Assembly (NCBI GenBank): GCA_947579665.1
Contig: OX388352.1
Span: forward strand, 71,834,113-71,898,112
Direction of reading: 5' to 3'
Length of the DNA: 64,000 nt
Origin: Sympetrum striolatum
Lineage: Eukaryota; Arthropoda; Insecta; Odonata; Libellulidae
The position numbers and the translations under genes are program-made. This document shows, piece by piece, positions 12,088-27,000 of the stretch (positions are counted from its first letter, which is position 1; each line of letters opens with the position of its first letter). The notes under the pieces were generated by a model that saw nothing but the letters and a program-made list of their open reading frames with translations, ran no database searches and was not told where the DNA came from.

Positions 12088-15000
12088 TTATGCATTTAAT
12101 AAATTATCTAAATCTGAGGTGATTACAAAGACTGGACTAGAAGATGAACAATCATTCACATCATAAAGCTCGGCTTCAATTGATCTGGGGTCATCGTTTC
12201 TTTTCCTAGATTCTCGAGGAAGAAGAAACAATAGAGAGAGTGCAATAACAACATGCCATGCACTATGGACGTACTGAAAGTACAAGACATACAATTATGA
12301 TCATTATTCATTTCTTTCAAAAGAGACACAATAGTTAGCACTGAATTAAAAGCTTCTACATTGGAACACACTAATTTTAAAGTTACCTGATAATTGTCTT
12401 CAGTTTCAACAAAAGCAAACATCACTAGTCCTGTACTAGCCAAAATAATTCCAGGAAGCATTTGCAAAAACGATGAAACTTTAAATAAAATATGTGATTT
12501 CCTATAACTGCGCAAGCACCAATAAAATATCTGAAAAAGAATTGAAATTTTACTACAAATATTCCAGTGATATTGCACGACAAACAGAACAGATCTTAAA
12601 ATAAACTTTGTTTAACACAAAATAGAATAAACAACAGTTTCTGAAGAAAATCAAGGAAATGATGAATATCAAACAGAAACTGAGGCTTAGCAGTGTTTGT
12701 ATACCAACCGGAACAGATACACCAAGTGCTGATGGTATTATGAACACCAGCAACCCAGTACGATTATATTCCACTCCAACAGCTATAATAATCACTCCAA
12801 TTATTTGGAAAGTGGACAATAAATGAGTAGGTATTTCTGCCATGGCTATCAGAGTCATCCAAAATGCTAATATAGAACAGAAGAAATCGCAGAACTGGAG
12901 AACCTGTTCATAGAAAATGAAGTGCAAATAAGTATGTGATTGCATGGTTACATCAATGCATGCATGAGAATAAGTCTTAATATCAAAGTTCTCATTTTAT
13001 GCACAAAGCAAAACTGAAGGAATATTCATTTTCGAGTAACAGCTGAAAAGAAAATTGTTAAATGCGTTTGGTGCTTGCAACTTTCAAGTTAGAGTGCTTA
13101 TCAACATCTTACCTCATATTTTGTCACACAATGACCATAGAAATCTTCATCACATGCATGATACAAAGTTGAAAATATCATAGTAGCCAGATAAATGACG
13201 GCTTCTGCAACCATATTCTGGCGAACAGCCAAAATCACAGCAGGTAAAAAGAATATATTACTCGTAGTAAGGAGTAGAGTATTTAATAAAAGAGCACTTT
13301 GGGGAAGTGCTTTGCTATCATCTGTACATCCCCATCCAGTATAGCCTAGAAAGATGGAATGAAAGCCACTCAATATTGCTAATTATGATTCTCTGTCTCT
13401 AGTAATCATGGCCATGTATTATTTTAAAAAAAACAACAACATAAGCACACATAAAAACAACAATTTCACTGAAAGTGTGTAAACAAGTGATTAAGTTTTG
13501 TTCTATCAAAAGTCTAAAATGAGGAACAGGGCTTCTAACAAATGACCCTTAAAATGTAAATGTCACAAGTAATGCTTATCTTTTATGGTTTTTCACAATC
13601 CTGGGATTCCAGGATAATAAATGCTATATAATAAATAAAATAATAAATCAATCATGAGAATTCCAACATTGAATCCGAATTGACACTAAAATATACAAAT
13701 TCTTCCTTAGATCGTAAATTGAATTCTAACTACATAAATCAATCTTTTGCCAAAATCTATCTCAAATAAAAACAAGCAAAATATACTTGTAGATACACAT
13801 GGCTATCATGTAAAAGCCAGTGAACAGTGACCACCTAAGCTATAGCATGAAATCTATGCTATCGCTCCTATCCCAAGGTCCTGGGTTCGAATCCGGGCTG
13901 ATCAGATTTTTCCATTTAGGGAATGGTTGCGTGTGTTCATTGTTACTGTTGCCACGGTGAAGCACCTCCTGATAAGCTCATCTGAGCTTAGGAGGACTTC
14001 ACTGGTGAAGGGCAACAGCAGCTAAGCATGGTAACATAGATTTTGTGAAAAATGTAAATAATTAAATATTTGATATTATATCGCTAAAAATTACACTAAA
14101 GTAAATTAAAACTAAAGTAGTTAAAAATAGCTTCAGCTGTAATCCTAAACAACAAAATCATAAAAAGACTTTATTGTTAAATTATCATATTTTAATAACT
14201 TTCTTCTCTTGAACTTCCAAGAAATTCTTAGGAGTTTCTGGAACATTGTGAGAAAAGACTGGACTGCTGGACAGTCTGATTTCAAAAGGTTGATGAAATA
14301 TCTGCAACTGTCAACACCAAAGGGTCCTAAGAGGAAGTCTAGAACAGTGTTCTCATCCTTTTTTTTAAGCAGGATACTTTTTGGATTTTTAAAATGTTCA
14401 TAAACAAAAACTAAGGGTTTGGCAAAATATATTCTAGGACTACACAAGGTTTCTGCCGCCCACTATTTACATAGCATATATTATAGGGTCCATTATGAAA
14501 GTAATGCGCATGATTTTATTGTGTCGTGAATATCCATAGCAGCGCATTTTAACCTGTCAGGTAATGTGGTGGGGTGTCTGCCTTCCAATGCAGCCTGTCC
14601 CCAGTTTGCTCCGTGCAGTCTGAGCAGAAAGTTGTGCATCTGCATGAAGTGTTTTTTGACTTTGTAACACAGCGCAATGGAGCAAACGCTTGAACTGCAA
14701 TATGCCATCAAGTTTTGCATGCAGCTTGGAAAGAATGCAACCAAAACATTGCAGATGCTTCAAGAGGCCTTTAAAGATGACTTCAATTCAAGGTCACAGT
14801 CCAAGAGGTGGCACAAAGTGTTCAAGAAGGGCCGGAAGGTAGTCGCTAACAAACCCCGTTCTGGATGCCCAGCAACGGCCAGAACTGACAAAAACATGGA
14901 TGGTTTGCGCAAAGTTTTTCGTTCCGACCGTCAATTGAGCATCCAGCAAATTGCTCACACCTTACATATGTCCACATTTGCAGTACATGGGATAGTGACC

Positions 15001-18000
15001 GAGGATCTGGAAATGCGCAAGGTCTGTGCGAAGCTTGAGCCATAAGTGTTGACGGAGGACTAGAAAAAATTTTGAGTTTTGCACTGTCAAGAATTGTTGC
15101 ATTTGATTCAAAATGAGCTGGGTTCAGTTGTAATAGGGGACAAATCCTGGATGTTTGAGTACGATGAAGAATCGTTAAAAAATTCAGGAACAATAGAAGG
15201 AATAAGAAGAAATCACTGCTTCCTTCCAATCAGTGAATTTGATCTATTAATGAGTCAAATTTCTTTACCAAAACACAGGGTACCAAAGAAAGTTACTTTA
15301 CGAAAGGGCAAACAAACATCATACACCAACGATACACCATATCCCTAAACTTGGAAGTTATGTAGCAGCTGTGTATGAAAGTAGATGGTATATTGGCTGT
15401 GTTGTTCAAATACTTGAAGATTGGTGAACTTCATGACACCTGTTGGAAAGGCAAAGTCTTATATGTAGCCAAAACATTCTGATGAGCGCTGGATACCCTT
15501 AAGAGACCTGTTGATGCCGGTACCTGTACCAAAGACCATCACAGCACACTTTGCCTGATGACATAATTGTAGCAGTGGAAAAGGCCTGGAATGGCTATCA
15601 TCAGCCTAGGTGGATAAAGGTATGTATTGTACAAAAAATTTCCTATTTTTTACTGATTTGCAATTATATCATAAATATATGTAATTGCTAATACGGAGCA
15701 TTTTAAGGTCATTGAACCCTGGGGTGATATCAAAAGTGATTGGCTTGACCGTAAAAAGAATGATATGTGTTCAAAGGAGACTCAATTCTCACATTCAAAG
15801 AACCTTTAGTGGAAGCCCTGAGATATAGGTGTTGTAGCCTACCATTTTACATGCATAGTTGAAATAAATTATGGAGACACTATCAATCCTGGGAGCAACT
15901 TCAGGTTAATATTTCCTAAAAGAGAATGGATAGTATGTGTTATTTAAAAAATTCATTCTCCTACTTGGTGTCCCTTTTTTGTTATTAGAAGTTTAAAGAT
16001 GGCATTTTGCAACAAAGAACACAAACAGAGTAGTAGTTTTCAGTAAGTTCATCAACAAATTATTCCAACATTAGCCCAAACCTCACACCAATTCAAAGCT
16101 GCTAATGTTTTCAATGTTTATACCCATTTTAATGGGTTAAACAAGTTTTATGTGAATTTTACATATTTTTGAAAATGTCATTGTTTGGGGGAAATGTCAA
16201 AACTGCCATTATTGAATATTTATAACAAAAAAGTTGACAGGTGAGAATCTTTGTGATAACAATTTTGAAAAATAGAGTTGCATGTTCATGACATCTTAAA
16301 TTTCTACTAGCTTTGCTGCATTATTCATTTTTTATAGGGGTACAAATATGGTTGATTCGCATGTTTTGACTCGTTGGCAGATTTTTACTTTGTCCCATGC
16401 TGCATACAAAAACTCATATCTTAGAAAGAAAAAAAAAGAATTTGGGCTAAAATACTTTTTCTTAACTAAAGGAACTTCAGGAAAAATTATGTAAAATCTG
16501 AGACGGTGAGTTTTCCCCTTGGTCGAGTTGACATGGAATGACCCACCTGATAGTTTCACTTAGGCATGAAGAGTTGATCCTCAAATAAGGAGAGGAAGAT
16601 AAAAAAACTCACTAATTTTCAAGATTATCTAATCTAGACCAAGCCTACAAAGACATATGGCTGGTAAGGTATTCCTGTCCTAAAGTTGATAACCAATTAG
16701 AAGATTTGTCATCAACCGAGATTAACCTTGTTACTGGAATATGACCATGCTATATTCATGGTCTTATGAATCGCATCATTATTTACACATATTTTTATGC
16801 TAAATAAATGTTCCTCATCCATAATCATTTCTGTCAAATTCATGTAGCCCTTGCCTATTTAAAGGTTATGTAGTCCTTACCTAAACTAAGAATTTATTAT
16901 CAATTTCCACCAATATATATGCTAAGCACAAGGATTTGTAAACATCAATATATCAACAGTAAATTTTATGCCTCCTTTTCTCTCAGACATAATTGAATTT
17001 TCAACTTAAGAGTTCAGAATGAAAAGGAGAAATTCCAATAATATTATAGTAATTAACAACCTAATATTTCACATAACCTTATAAATTTAACGAAATAACC
17101 TTAAAAACCAAACATTATGTCATCACAAACGAGAAACAGGGACTTAGGAAAACATTCTCAGTCATCAAAAGATGGTATTTAAGGAACATGGGATTCGGCC
17201 AATATAAATCATATTGTATATAAATTTTACAGATCATAAGAACTTCTGAAATGAAAGGAAGAATTTCATAAAGTATCATTAAAATCTTTAAATAACTGGA
17301 GATTTTTAAAACAAGGGATTTCAGATGGGCACATTTAAATAGTATATTATTGCATCAAAATTGATTTGGGGTAGATTAACATAAACCTACCTCCTAAGCA
17401 ATAGCATGATGTCAGAACATGTACTCCTTTGTGACTTTCTTGGCAAACGCCTTTAGTTCCACAAGGAGTAACAGGAAATGCACATCGTACACTTTGAATG
17501 TTTAAGGAGAGCATTACCTCCTCTAAAACACAGGGTACAGCAGACCTAAGAAAACCAAAAGATTGTACTGTACTGAATGATAAAATGAAATAGGGATGAA
17601 ACAAGTGATCATTTATCATGTAAATATTTTTTTATGATTTTAATTCTAAACTGAGTGAAAATTTAAATTATTTTCATACCCATTAAAGTAGCATTTCAAC
17701 TGGAATGCAATATACCACTTGTCAGGCTCTGGATAGGGAATATATTTAGTATCATCGGTGGTATTTACTCTTTCTGATGTAACAGTCAGTTTTAAATCAG
17801 GATCACAAGTGATATTTCCATAAGTATGGGAAGGTACAGCTCCTTTTTTAATACAAGCAGTTACAACTAGGAGCTGTTTTGTAGCATTCTGTAGAGATAA
17901 AAAGAAAAGATTGTCAAATATTTGGATCTACTTTCATTAGAATTTATCACATAAATATTCATCTTGATGGAACAAGAACACATTGTCAATGCTTAAAACG

Positions 18001-21000
18001 AGATTCCGTTACAATCGATAAAATATATGGGAGGATATTCAAAACAAATTGAATCCTTCACCAACTTTTTCTGGTATCAAAACAGGGCTAGTAAAAAGTA
18101 CATTAAAATATAGTGTGAAATGTATTTAATTTTACTTCCTATTTTGCATCAGAAGAATCAGGTATTAGCAAAAATCACATATCAAACATGCACTATCATT
18201 AAGAATTACTTACCACAAGAATTTCATCAAGATGTATTCCAATACTTAGAGTTCCACCAATATCTATGTGTGGCAAAACAACCATCTCTACAGCAATGGG
18301 ATAAGAATCTGTCAGAGCAATCCAATGTGTGAACCATCCATGTCCCTGTTGGACACATGTAAATGTTTATATTTGCTTTTTTAAGATACACTTTGTACAA
18401 GTGATACTGGGAAATGAGAACAATGAGGGTTCAAAACTGAAATTAGATTCAACATATTAAATGATCCATATTTTTTCTCAAACACTGCAATAAATGAAAT
18501 AAAAATTCCATTCTTAAATATTTCATAACTAAAAAATGTATTTGATCAAAAAAAATTGTCATTTATACTTAAGTGATGTATAGTAAAGAGCCTAAGAGAG
18601 GTGAGAGCTTTTAACACCATCTCTAATTTTCAATGAATTTAAAGGAAGAGCTAATAAATCTCAGTGATCCAAAGCTTATATAATATATATAGTATGATAT
18701 TTAATTAAGTAATGCATAATTATTGTATTTTTGTTCTTAATCCTGAATAATAGCTAGGATAAACATAGTGGTCAAACCATTATTAATTCACCATTAGCAA
18801 ACAAACATTTTCTAGTCAATACTGTGCACCTACTGGATAAACAAACTATTATAGCTACATTCATTCCTCAATACATAAAATACCAATCAAGAGTTTCTTT
18901 TTATTTTATCAATTCCATAATAATATACTTAAAAATACTTTTTTTCCTAAATGAGTTAGGCAAACGTTAATTTTTCAAATTTTATTAATACTCAAATGAA
19001 TTAGAAACAAACCATTCAGAAAATCAATATGTCAGAACCAACCAATATACTCGTAATATTAGTTTCATCTTCAGTAATTACTTAATAGTGTTGGTTGATG
19101 TCGCCTGATATCACAGAAGCAATTAAATTTCTTTTTGGAAGAGCTTATCTTAAGAGCACTAATCAATTATATTCCCTCTCCAACCAAAAACAGATTTCCA
19201 GTAACAGTCATACACTACAACTTCTTTCCTCCTTCCATACATAGTGCAAGCAATATCTTCAAGAAAATATATTTTTTTACTAGTTGATAAAATGGAACAG
19301 AAATTTAAGTTTATTAAATTATAGAGGAAACACCATGCCCTCATATTCAAATACATTGCTTCATGTACATGAAGTTTAAAAAATCTATTATCTAAAAAAA
19401 TAATAAATGTACACACTATATAGATCAATAAAACAATTTTTTCATTTTCCTAATATTCAAATGCAAAATATCTTTGTATAGTGACTGAATATGCAAAGTC
19501 TTTGTGCAGCAAAATAATTTTCCCAGCTTTAGCTTAAATGACATGCAGCTGAAAATGTTTCTAAGTGGCTCATAGGCACTAATTGGAGCTATAATAAGAC
19601 AGGGTAAAGGTGCAAAAACTACCAGAAAAAAGTTACTACTGCCCTATGACAGAGATCTCACGTTTACAGGCATATAGGCAAATTTTGTGATATCCGTGTA
19701 TTGGGACATTTATAACAAATTATGTATTATTAAAATGGTGACTAGCTGCATCTTATTTAAAAGAAATAAAATATTTCTTGAAAATAAGAGAAGTTACATG
19801 ACTCATCAGCATTGTCATAGTCCTTGATTTTTAAAAACTCTTAATATATCAGAAGGAATAACTGAAAACTAACCATTCCATCCCTATCACTAAAAATGTA
19901 AATTAGAAACTCTCTTATTAAACCCATAACTTTCTAATGTGTCAGATCTGGCTAATATACTAGCAATTATATATTAATTATCATAAATTACTACAGTTTT
20001 CGTTAATTTCCACTTATTTCGCAGATTCAAATTATTTAAATATTGTTTTGTAAGGTCCTCTTAATCAGATTCCTAACTTTTTCTTGGACAGCTGATCTAA
20101 AAATGTACAGTCTTCATATTTTACGGTTTCCATTCCAATATTAACCTTACCAGGAAAGATTAACCTCCATAACCTATATGCATGAGCGTTAAAATATATT
20201 TTACAATAAATAACACCATATGAGAACAGTTACAGCATAAATATTACTCACAATACTTGAGACAGGATAATTACTTAATCTTAAGAATTCCAACTCATCT
20301 TTAGCATTATAAACTCTGTACAAACCTGTAAGAGATACGTATCAGAGAAGTCTTCCGAATGTTTTATTCGTGCCAGCTGAAATATTGGTAGACATATATC
20401 TCCATCTTGTGCAATAGCTAATTTCCCAAATCTGTTTATTTCGGTGCTATTTGGGTAATATGTAGAACTGCTCCAGTTAGCTTCAAAAATGCTTTCACTG
20501 TGATTCATGAAAGATGCTGTCAGTGATTCTTTAATATGCTCAAGTCTTTTTATATTACCTCTCCCTAGAACCTTTAGGTTGCATACTGAAAAAATATACA
20601 TATATACAAAAACTACAAATTAATTGATGCACTAGTCAATTCAAGAGCACAATATTATTGAAGATAACTACATTGCAATCAATAACTCACATTTGTTACA
20701 ATTTTTTACACAAAGGGTTATCTTTATATCTATAATAGCAACATGTTGATAAAAGGAACACAACGTTTTCCTAATGAAATATCTGATGATTTACACATGT
20801 TCTAACTGGTATAAAAGTTAAGAAGAACTACAAAACAATATCCTTGCAAGTGTCAAAATATAAACTAAAGTATGGAAATGTCAAACAACTACTGAATCAA
20901 GAATCTGTATACATATGCATGTTTGGTGAAGAAAACAGCAAAAAGTAACTAATATATCCAGAAAAACAGTAAGCAATGAGTAATTAAATAATAGACATTC

Positions 21001-24000
21001 GTTTGAATTATTATCCATGCATTAATAAATGGTAGAAGTAACTTTTTCCTATGACATAGCTCAGTAACATACAGTGGATTATCTGTAAATGTTCCAGGTG
21101 ACAGTTTCAAGGAATAATGAATAGAAAATTTTCTCTAATATTCTTAATCAAATTTATAGAAAGAGTTTAAGGTCCCAGTAAAGGACAAAAGCAAGAGTAA
21201 ACCAAAGAAATAAATGTTAATATAAAGAGAATGTAGAGAAGTTTTACAAATTGCCACACCTATTATAGAAATTCATCAGATTAATTTTTTGAAAATTAAA
21301 AGTAAGGCCACATTAAAAACAATTGTAAGTAAGCTATAAATCATAAAAGTACCACAAATATACAAATCAGGGTACCCAACCAGGTTACATAAACACTGGG
21401 AAAAAAAACATTAACCGCCTAAATTACAGCAAAGAGAAAACTTGTATTTTTCTCTAGTTAATTTGATTTATAGTAAATAATGATATACCATACATGCAGG
21501 CATATAAGTTGACCATTGAAGCCTAAAAAAATCTCTCAAAAACCAGACTATACACCGAACATAAAATTTAACACTTTACCACCGACGGGTAAATAAGTGT
21601 AACTGCCTGCTTAGCACTTGTTGTACAATGCTGGCCAAAATTAGCGCAGCACTCCACCAACGATACAAATGGCCACCAGAAGAGCTGCTAGCACAGACTT
21701 TAAAAGGCAATGGCGGTCAGAGAAGATAATGTATCTGTGCGATAATAATCTCATTAAGAATCAAGCCAATAGTTATGCGTGGATATTGCCGATGGATATT
21801 CTAGCCAAAAGAAAATACTTTTCATGGCATAGTGAGGATCCTCGTAGTTCCGCATGAATCCAGAGAAGATTTATTACAGCAGGGACCATGAATATTCAGC
21901 TGCGGCAATGATCGAAGATTTTCATCCCAAAGCTATTATTTAAGAGTTGGTCATTAAAAAAGAAGGGTTATGGTTATGAAGAAAATATATTTAAATTTAA
22001 GTCCTAACAAAATTAAGAAATATTTAGAGATACACTCTTTGTCTATGCGAATCAAGTATTCTAGCCTATCCAAAATGCAGCAGAGAGATATATTTGTAAT
22101 GTTAAAAAATCGAATACCTTTCATAATCATACGCTAAATTATCTTGGTTAATGTTAGAGTCCCAGAGAAATAAATATTTTCTCGCAAGTACTTAGAGCAG
22201 TCGCATAGACGAAGAGCGTATCTCTAAATATTTCTTAGATTTGTTTGTGCTGAAATTTAAATATATTTTCTTCATAATCATAACCCTTCTTTTTTCAATG
22301 ATCAACTCTTAAATAAGGGGGCATACATTAATTACGTGAGGTGATTCAGCGATTTTTTTACCCCCCCCCCCCCCCCCTAGTGAGATATTGTGAGATTTGG
22401 CTCAACCCCCTCCCCCCTCCTCTAATCTCTCGTGAGATGGTTCAAAATGCATTTTTTCAGTGTAAATATGTTAATCTATGCTTCATTGTATTGGATTTAT
22501 TAAAAGAACGTAATTTATTTATTTTTATTTAGGACTAGTTGAGACTAGCATTTAAGACTACTGAGATCATAGTCTAAAATCACAATGAAAAAATCGAACA
22601 ATAAATTACTTAAATGAGAACATCTAAAATTGGTGAAAGAAAAAGAAACATTTTACTCAATTAAACCCAGTTATCTCATAATTCTACACTGTTTCTTGCA
22701 GATAAAAAAATTACGTAATATTTGCAAGAGCCCCCCTCTCCCCCACGTGAGAGTGAGTGAGATTCGGCTTAAACCACCCGCCCCCCTAAATGCCTCACGT
22801 AATTAATGGACACCCCCCAATAGCTTTGCGATTAAAATCTTTGATCAGTGCCACAACCAAATATTCATAAACCTGTGGATTCACACGGAACTACGAGGAT
22901 CCTCACTATGCCATGAAAATTATTTTCTTTTGGCTAGAATATCCATCGGCAATTTCCGCACTTATATCTTGGCTCAATTCTTAATGAGTTTATTATCGCA
23001 CAGAAACATTGTTTTCTCTGATCACTGTTTCCATTTAAAGTCTGTGCTAGCAGCTCTTCTGGTGGCCATTTGGATCGTTGGTGAAGTGCTGCGTTAATTT
23101 TGGCCAGCAGTGTACACAAACTCTTGCAAATCACCACAATTATTTCTTACTGAAAACCAACAACCTTCGTACTACCAATATCATCACACAGACAAAGTTC
23201 TCTTTGAAATCAATGTGAAAAGGCTTGACATGGTAAAAAGCCATAATAATTAAATATTTTTTTTTGATTAACAGCTCTTTACATGATGAAGATGAGCAAT
23301 TTTTAGGGTTTTAAAAATACCACATATGTAGTATGACATGTTTTCATAATAAAAGAGTTGAATTAATATACCATTTTAATACATTTAAAATAAATTTGAC
23401 TCATATTTATTCTTCCTAAATTATACTCATTTCTTCACATTATTATTATTTTACCAAAATTTAATATAAATTTCAATGTTTTCTTTTACAAATGAAGCTC
23501 AATAAGCACATCATGGTTTGTTTTTGTTTATATAATTGTTATGATTCGACTTAGCATTAGGAGTTGGAAGTTGTTTTAGCAGTGTCATGATTTGATATTA
23601 TCACGCTTTATTTCCATTATTTCTATAATAAATTTTTAATAACATTGTGTTTCTGTTTCGTAATGCATATTTTATTTGTGTTGCCTGAGTGAAACCAATG
23701 AAAGAAACTTGTGTAATAGTTAAGCAGAGGCGAGAAGTTGACATGGCAGCTGAAAGATACAATTCTAGCGTCTTCATCTTATGCGGTAAATATTCCTTAC
23801 GCTATCCTATATTTATGGATACCGTAGTTTTTCTTCCCATAAAATAGAGCAGGGGAAGTGGTTACCTTATTTTTTGGGTCTACTTAAATGCCAGATCGAC
23901 TTATACGTCGGTAATTAATAATGAGACAAAACAACATAATTAAACTTCTTCTAACTTCTAGTAGTACATTCTTTGGTTTTTACCTTTAATCAAACTAGGC

Positions 24001-27000
24001 TACACATTTTCAATTTATACTCCAGATAACATAATGAATTTTATAGTCGAAGATTTTTAAAGAAAATTGTATCACTATATGTGTTAATGCAAATTTATCA
24101 CGGTAATATGAGTAAAAAAGCCTCCTCTTCAGGACACTTTAGTAAGTAAGCTTGAAAAAGTACTTTGAAAATGGCATAAGAGGCTGACGCCGAAACGTCG
24201 GTTAATACCAGAGAACTAACCCAGTTGACAACCTGATAAGATTTTTCATTCAAAAGTTCTTATTGTGTACTTCTTTCTTACAATATTGGAATTTTATGAA
24301 CATGGATTTACTCAACATGAATTAATGAAGTATCTTGTAATTCCTAATAGAATTTTAAACATTATAGATACAAGGTAGCCAACATCACCAATTCTAAACC
24401 AAAGAATGAAGTATATTTTTCAGGCAAAATTGTTTTTAAGGAAAAATATTCTACCAATGCACGTAAAGTTCTTTTTAACGTTTGCAGGCTTCATTTCATT
24501 TGCAATATTAAATAGGAAATATTGGATCTACAAAGTCGAGACAGAGTATCAAGAGAAAGGAAAATAAATGATGATTTTTATTATGGTCATGTAATATCCT
24601 TTAAGAGTCAAAATGATGAGAACCTGGGCAAAATGCACCCTATGGTATTGAACCCAGGACCTTTTCGAAGAAAGTAATACAAATTACGACTTTGTAGAAA
24701 TAAAACTTATTCAATTCAAATTTTGAGGTCAATATCATACTGGGAAGGTCCTAAAAGTATGACTCCGTTATCCCACTTTGAAATGCATTGTGGACTGTAA
24801 TATCTAAAAAATATTTGGTAAAATATAAAAAAAACTTTGCCAAAACTTATGTTTTAGAAATTATTTTTAAAGTTGGTATGTATGATATGGTATTCATTAT
24901 TCACCTAGTACTTAACAATGAATTATTCTATGTAGGGGTGCTTCAAAATTATTAAAATGTTTATTAAATAATTATTTAAATTTAATATTGCAAATTTGGT
25001 AACATTTCTAAAATTGAGCACTTTTTATTACTCATTGTTAATGAAATTCTCAGATAATTATTACATAGCAAAAATCCTTAAAAAAGGAAAATTTGGTTGA
25101 AATATCTTTACTTATTTTTGTTTTACAGAAGGAAATACACCGCCTGGGGTCATATTGACACCACGCGACTAATTAAGGATTAAGGACAATTTTAAACAGT
25201 TATACACAGGTAACGTAAAATAGCTGATAAAAAAAGAGGAAGAGCTTATTTGAAAGATAGCACTGAAATTGTGCAATAATATATTGGCAACTTCATAACC
25301 TAAATTATTTAACCCATGTTGACTTTTTATCCATCAGGCGTAAAGCGGCTTTGTGTATCAATTTTATTCCAGTTCGACGAATTTCTTTCAGATTCAAGAA
25401 AATAATTTAATAACCTTTTTGAGTATAATCATGTTAAATAATACTTAGGAAAGCATTAGGTCAGTGTTTTTAGAATGAAAATTATTATCACAATACAGTT
25501 CATAGGTAAACTCATTAAAAGTTTGTTTTTAGATTTATAACGGAACCCAAGGATGGCTTTCAATGTAGCTTTAAAATTCCATAGTGAAAATAAATTACCG
25601 AAAAACTTCTGCAATTAATATAGATATGGAGGTTTACTTCTCTCACAGCTGAATATGATACCATTTAAAACTATATGATACAAGTGCACACTTCTTCAGC
25701 AGACAGATGGTAAGATGACTAGGTGAATAAGTTTAATTATAAGCTCCGGAACACTTTAAAAGGTCAAAGATAATCTAATTATATAATTGGAGGTTGCAAT
25801 GTGAATGTAGGCCAAGGAAATTGTGATGATTATGGGTTAACTTCCTTATCTTTTAGGAAACATTATTTTGCAAATGAAACTACAAAATATAGGAGGGACA
25901 GTCATTAAGTTTTAATTATCGCCTCAAAAAATAAAGTTAGATATTTAGTTTTTTTTAGGTTTGTAGGTACATGTTTCTAGTCTTGCTGCACATTGTAATA
26001 AACATGCCACAGTACCATAGCACATCCCTAGAGGAGCAAAAACAAAATGGTGCAGCCCATTGTTAAAGCAGTGTATTATGTGGTAAATTGTTTTCTGCAT
26101 TTGAAGGGGTACAATGCTGCAACCATCCATGCTGAGCTTGTTGATGTGTACAGCAAGACTGCACCATTATATGCGACAATGGTTAGGTGGTGAAAATGCT
26201 TCCAGTGTAGTGAAAAAAGTCTAAATGACGAAGGACGAAGTGGCAGACCATCTATCCTGTGAAGAATTAGGAATCACTACACTAGTGAAAGCCCTGGTGC
26301 TTGAAGACCAGGGTATCACAATCAAGGCGATAGTAGAAAAAGTGAAAATCAGTTTTCAACATCTTGCACGACATTATGAACATGAAAAAGGTCCACCAAG
26401 TTCCGCGATCTCTCACATCCATTAAACCCCCCCAGCTCAGGACACAATGACACCTGCTGCTTCTTTGAGAAATAAAATTTTGCCTCAACTCTCGTATTCT
26501 CCTGACATGGCACTCAGTGACTTCTTCCTGTGTCCCATTTTGTAAAAGGCATTTCCAGAATGAAGTGATTTTTGAGGTTGAATGCTCCCTAAAACCCAAA
26601 ATGCAGACTTCTACAACCACGTCCTACGTCAGATAATCCAATGTTGAGAAAAATGTGTCACATTGAAGGGTGCATAAATAGAAAAGGACTAACACCACCA
26701 CCAAGTTTCATAGTTGCAGCTTGCTTTTTTCGAGGTAATACTTAAAACTTTATGACTGCCCCTCGTATGAGTTATCAATATGTACTGCCCTAACCTTGTG
26801 GAATGGCATAAAGAAGTCTAAATAAGAGTCTAATTTACAAGGTAGTTTTCTTTCCGTTACCAAATATTTTCTTCTGATAATTGCAGAAAATTTCACACTA
26901 AAAGCTCTATAGATAATTACAGTTGAAGAGGCAGCAAAAAATATAATCACTACTGCATGAGAAAGAATAATAGTAAAATCTGGAGAGATTGTTAAATGAT

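Larger units (their letters stand above)
13346..17390 (-). other. intron 9 of the PGAP6-like gene, carrying mobile elements
   Basis: A 4-kb intron splitting a Gly codon inside the EGF-like module (donor GTAGGT, acceptor TTTCTAG). It hosts a tRNA-derived SINE (about 13800-14045), a truncated mariner (14486-about 15178) and a decayed element ORF (about 15290-15610). From about 15620 to 17390 I see no further structure. Confidence 0.8.
21626..23112. mobile_element. fold-back element with ~300-bp inverted arms (Tc1/mariner-like ends)
   Basis: Arms 21626-21935 and 22821-23112 are long, imperfect reverse complements, beginning at both ends with C-A-(A/C)-TGCTGGCCAAAAT next to TA, like Tc1-type terminal repeats with a TA target duplication (21624-21625 and 23113-23114). 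The arms share blocks such as 'agagctgctagcacagact' and 'gaggatcctcgtagttcc'. They encode no transposase. The space between arms is occupied by two other inverted-repeat elements (21936-22316 and 22317-22818). Non-autonomous; inserted in intron 5 of the PGAP6-like gene. Confidence 0.75.

Noticed and set aside
12549..12710. Reading straight through after 'GVSVP' in PGAP6-like exon 11 into 'GIQTLLSLSFCLIFIISLIFF'
   Set aside because: The frame is hydrophobic by AT richness only; the donor GTTGGT at 12708 and acceptor before 12530 restore the family sequence IFYWC...ETEDNYQ.
13882..13900. Possible functional tRNA gene because of a perfect B box
   Set aside because: The acceptor, D and anticodon stems do not pair and the A box is weak; better read as a SINE.
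19159..19428. 89-codon minus-strand ORF within intron 6 of the PGAP6-like gene
   Set aside because: The exons before and after it join in frame without it, and its composition is AT-driven.
22341..22532. Proline-rich ORF near 22.35 kb
   Set aside because: It is the translation of a poly-C tract inside a MITE.
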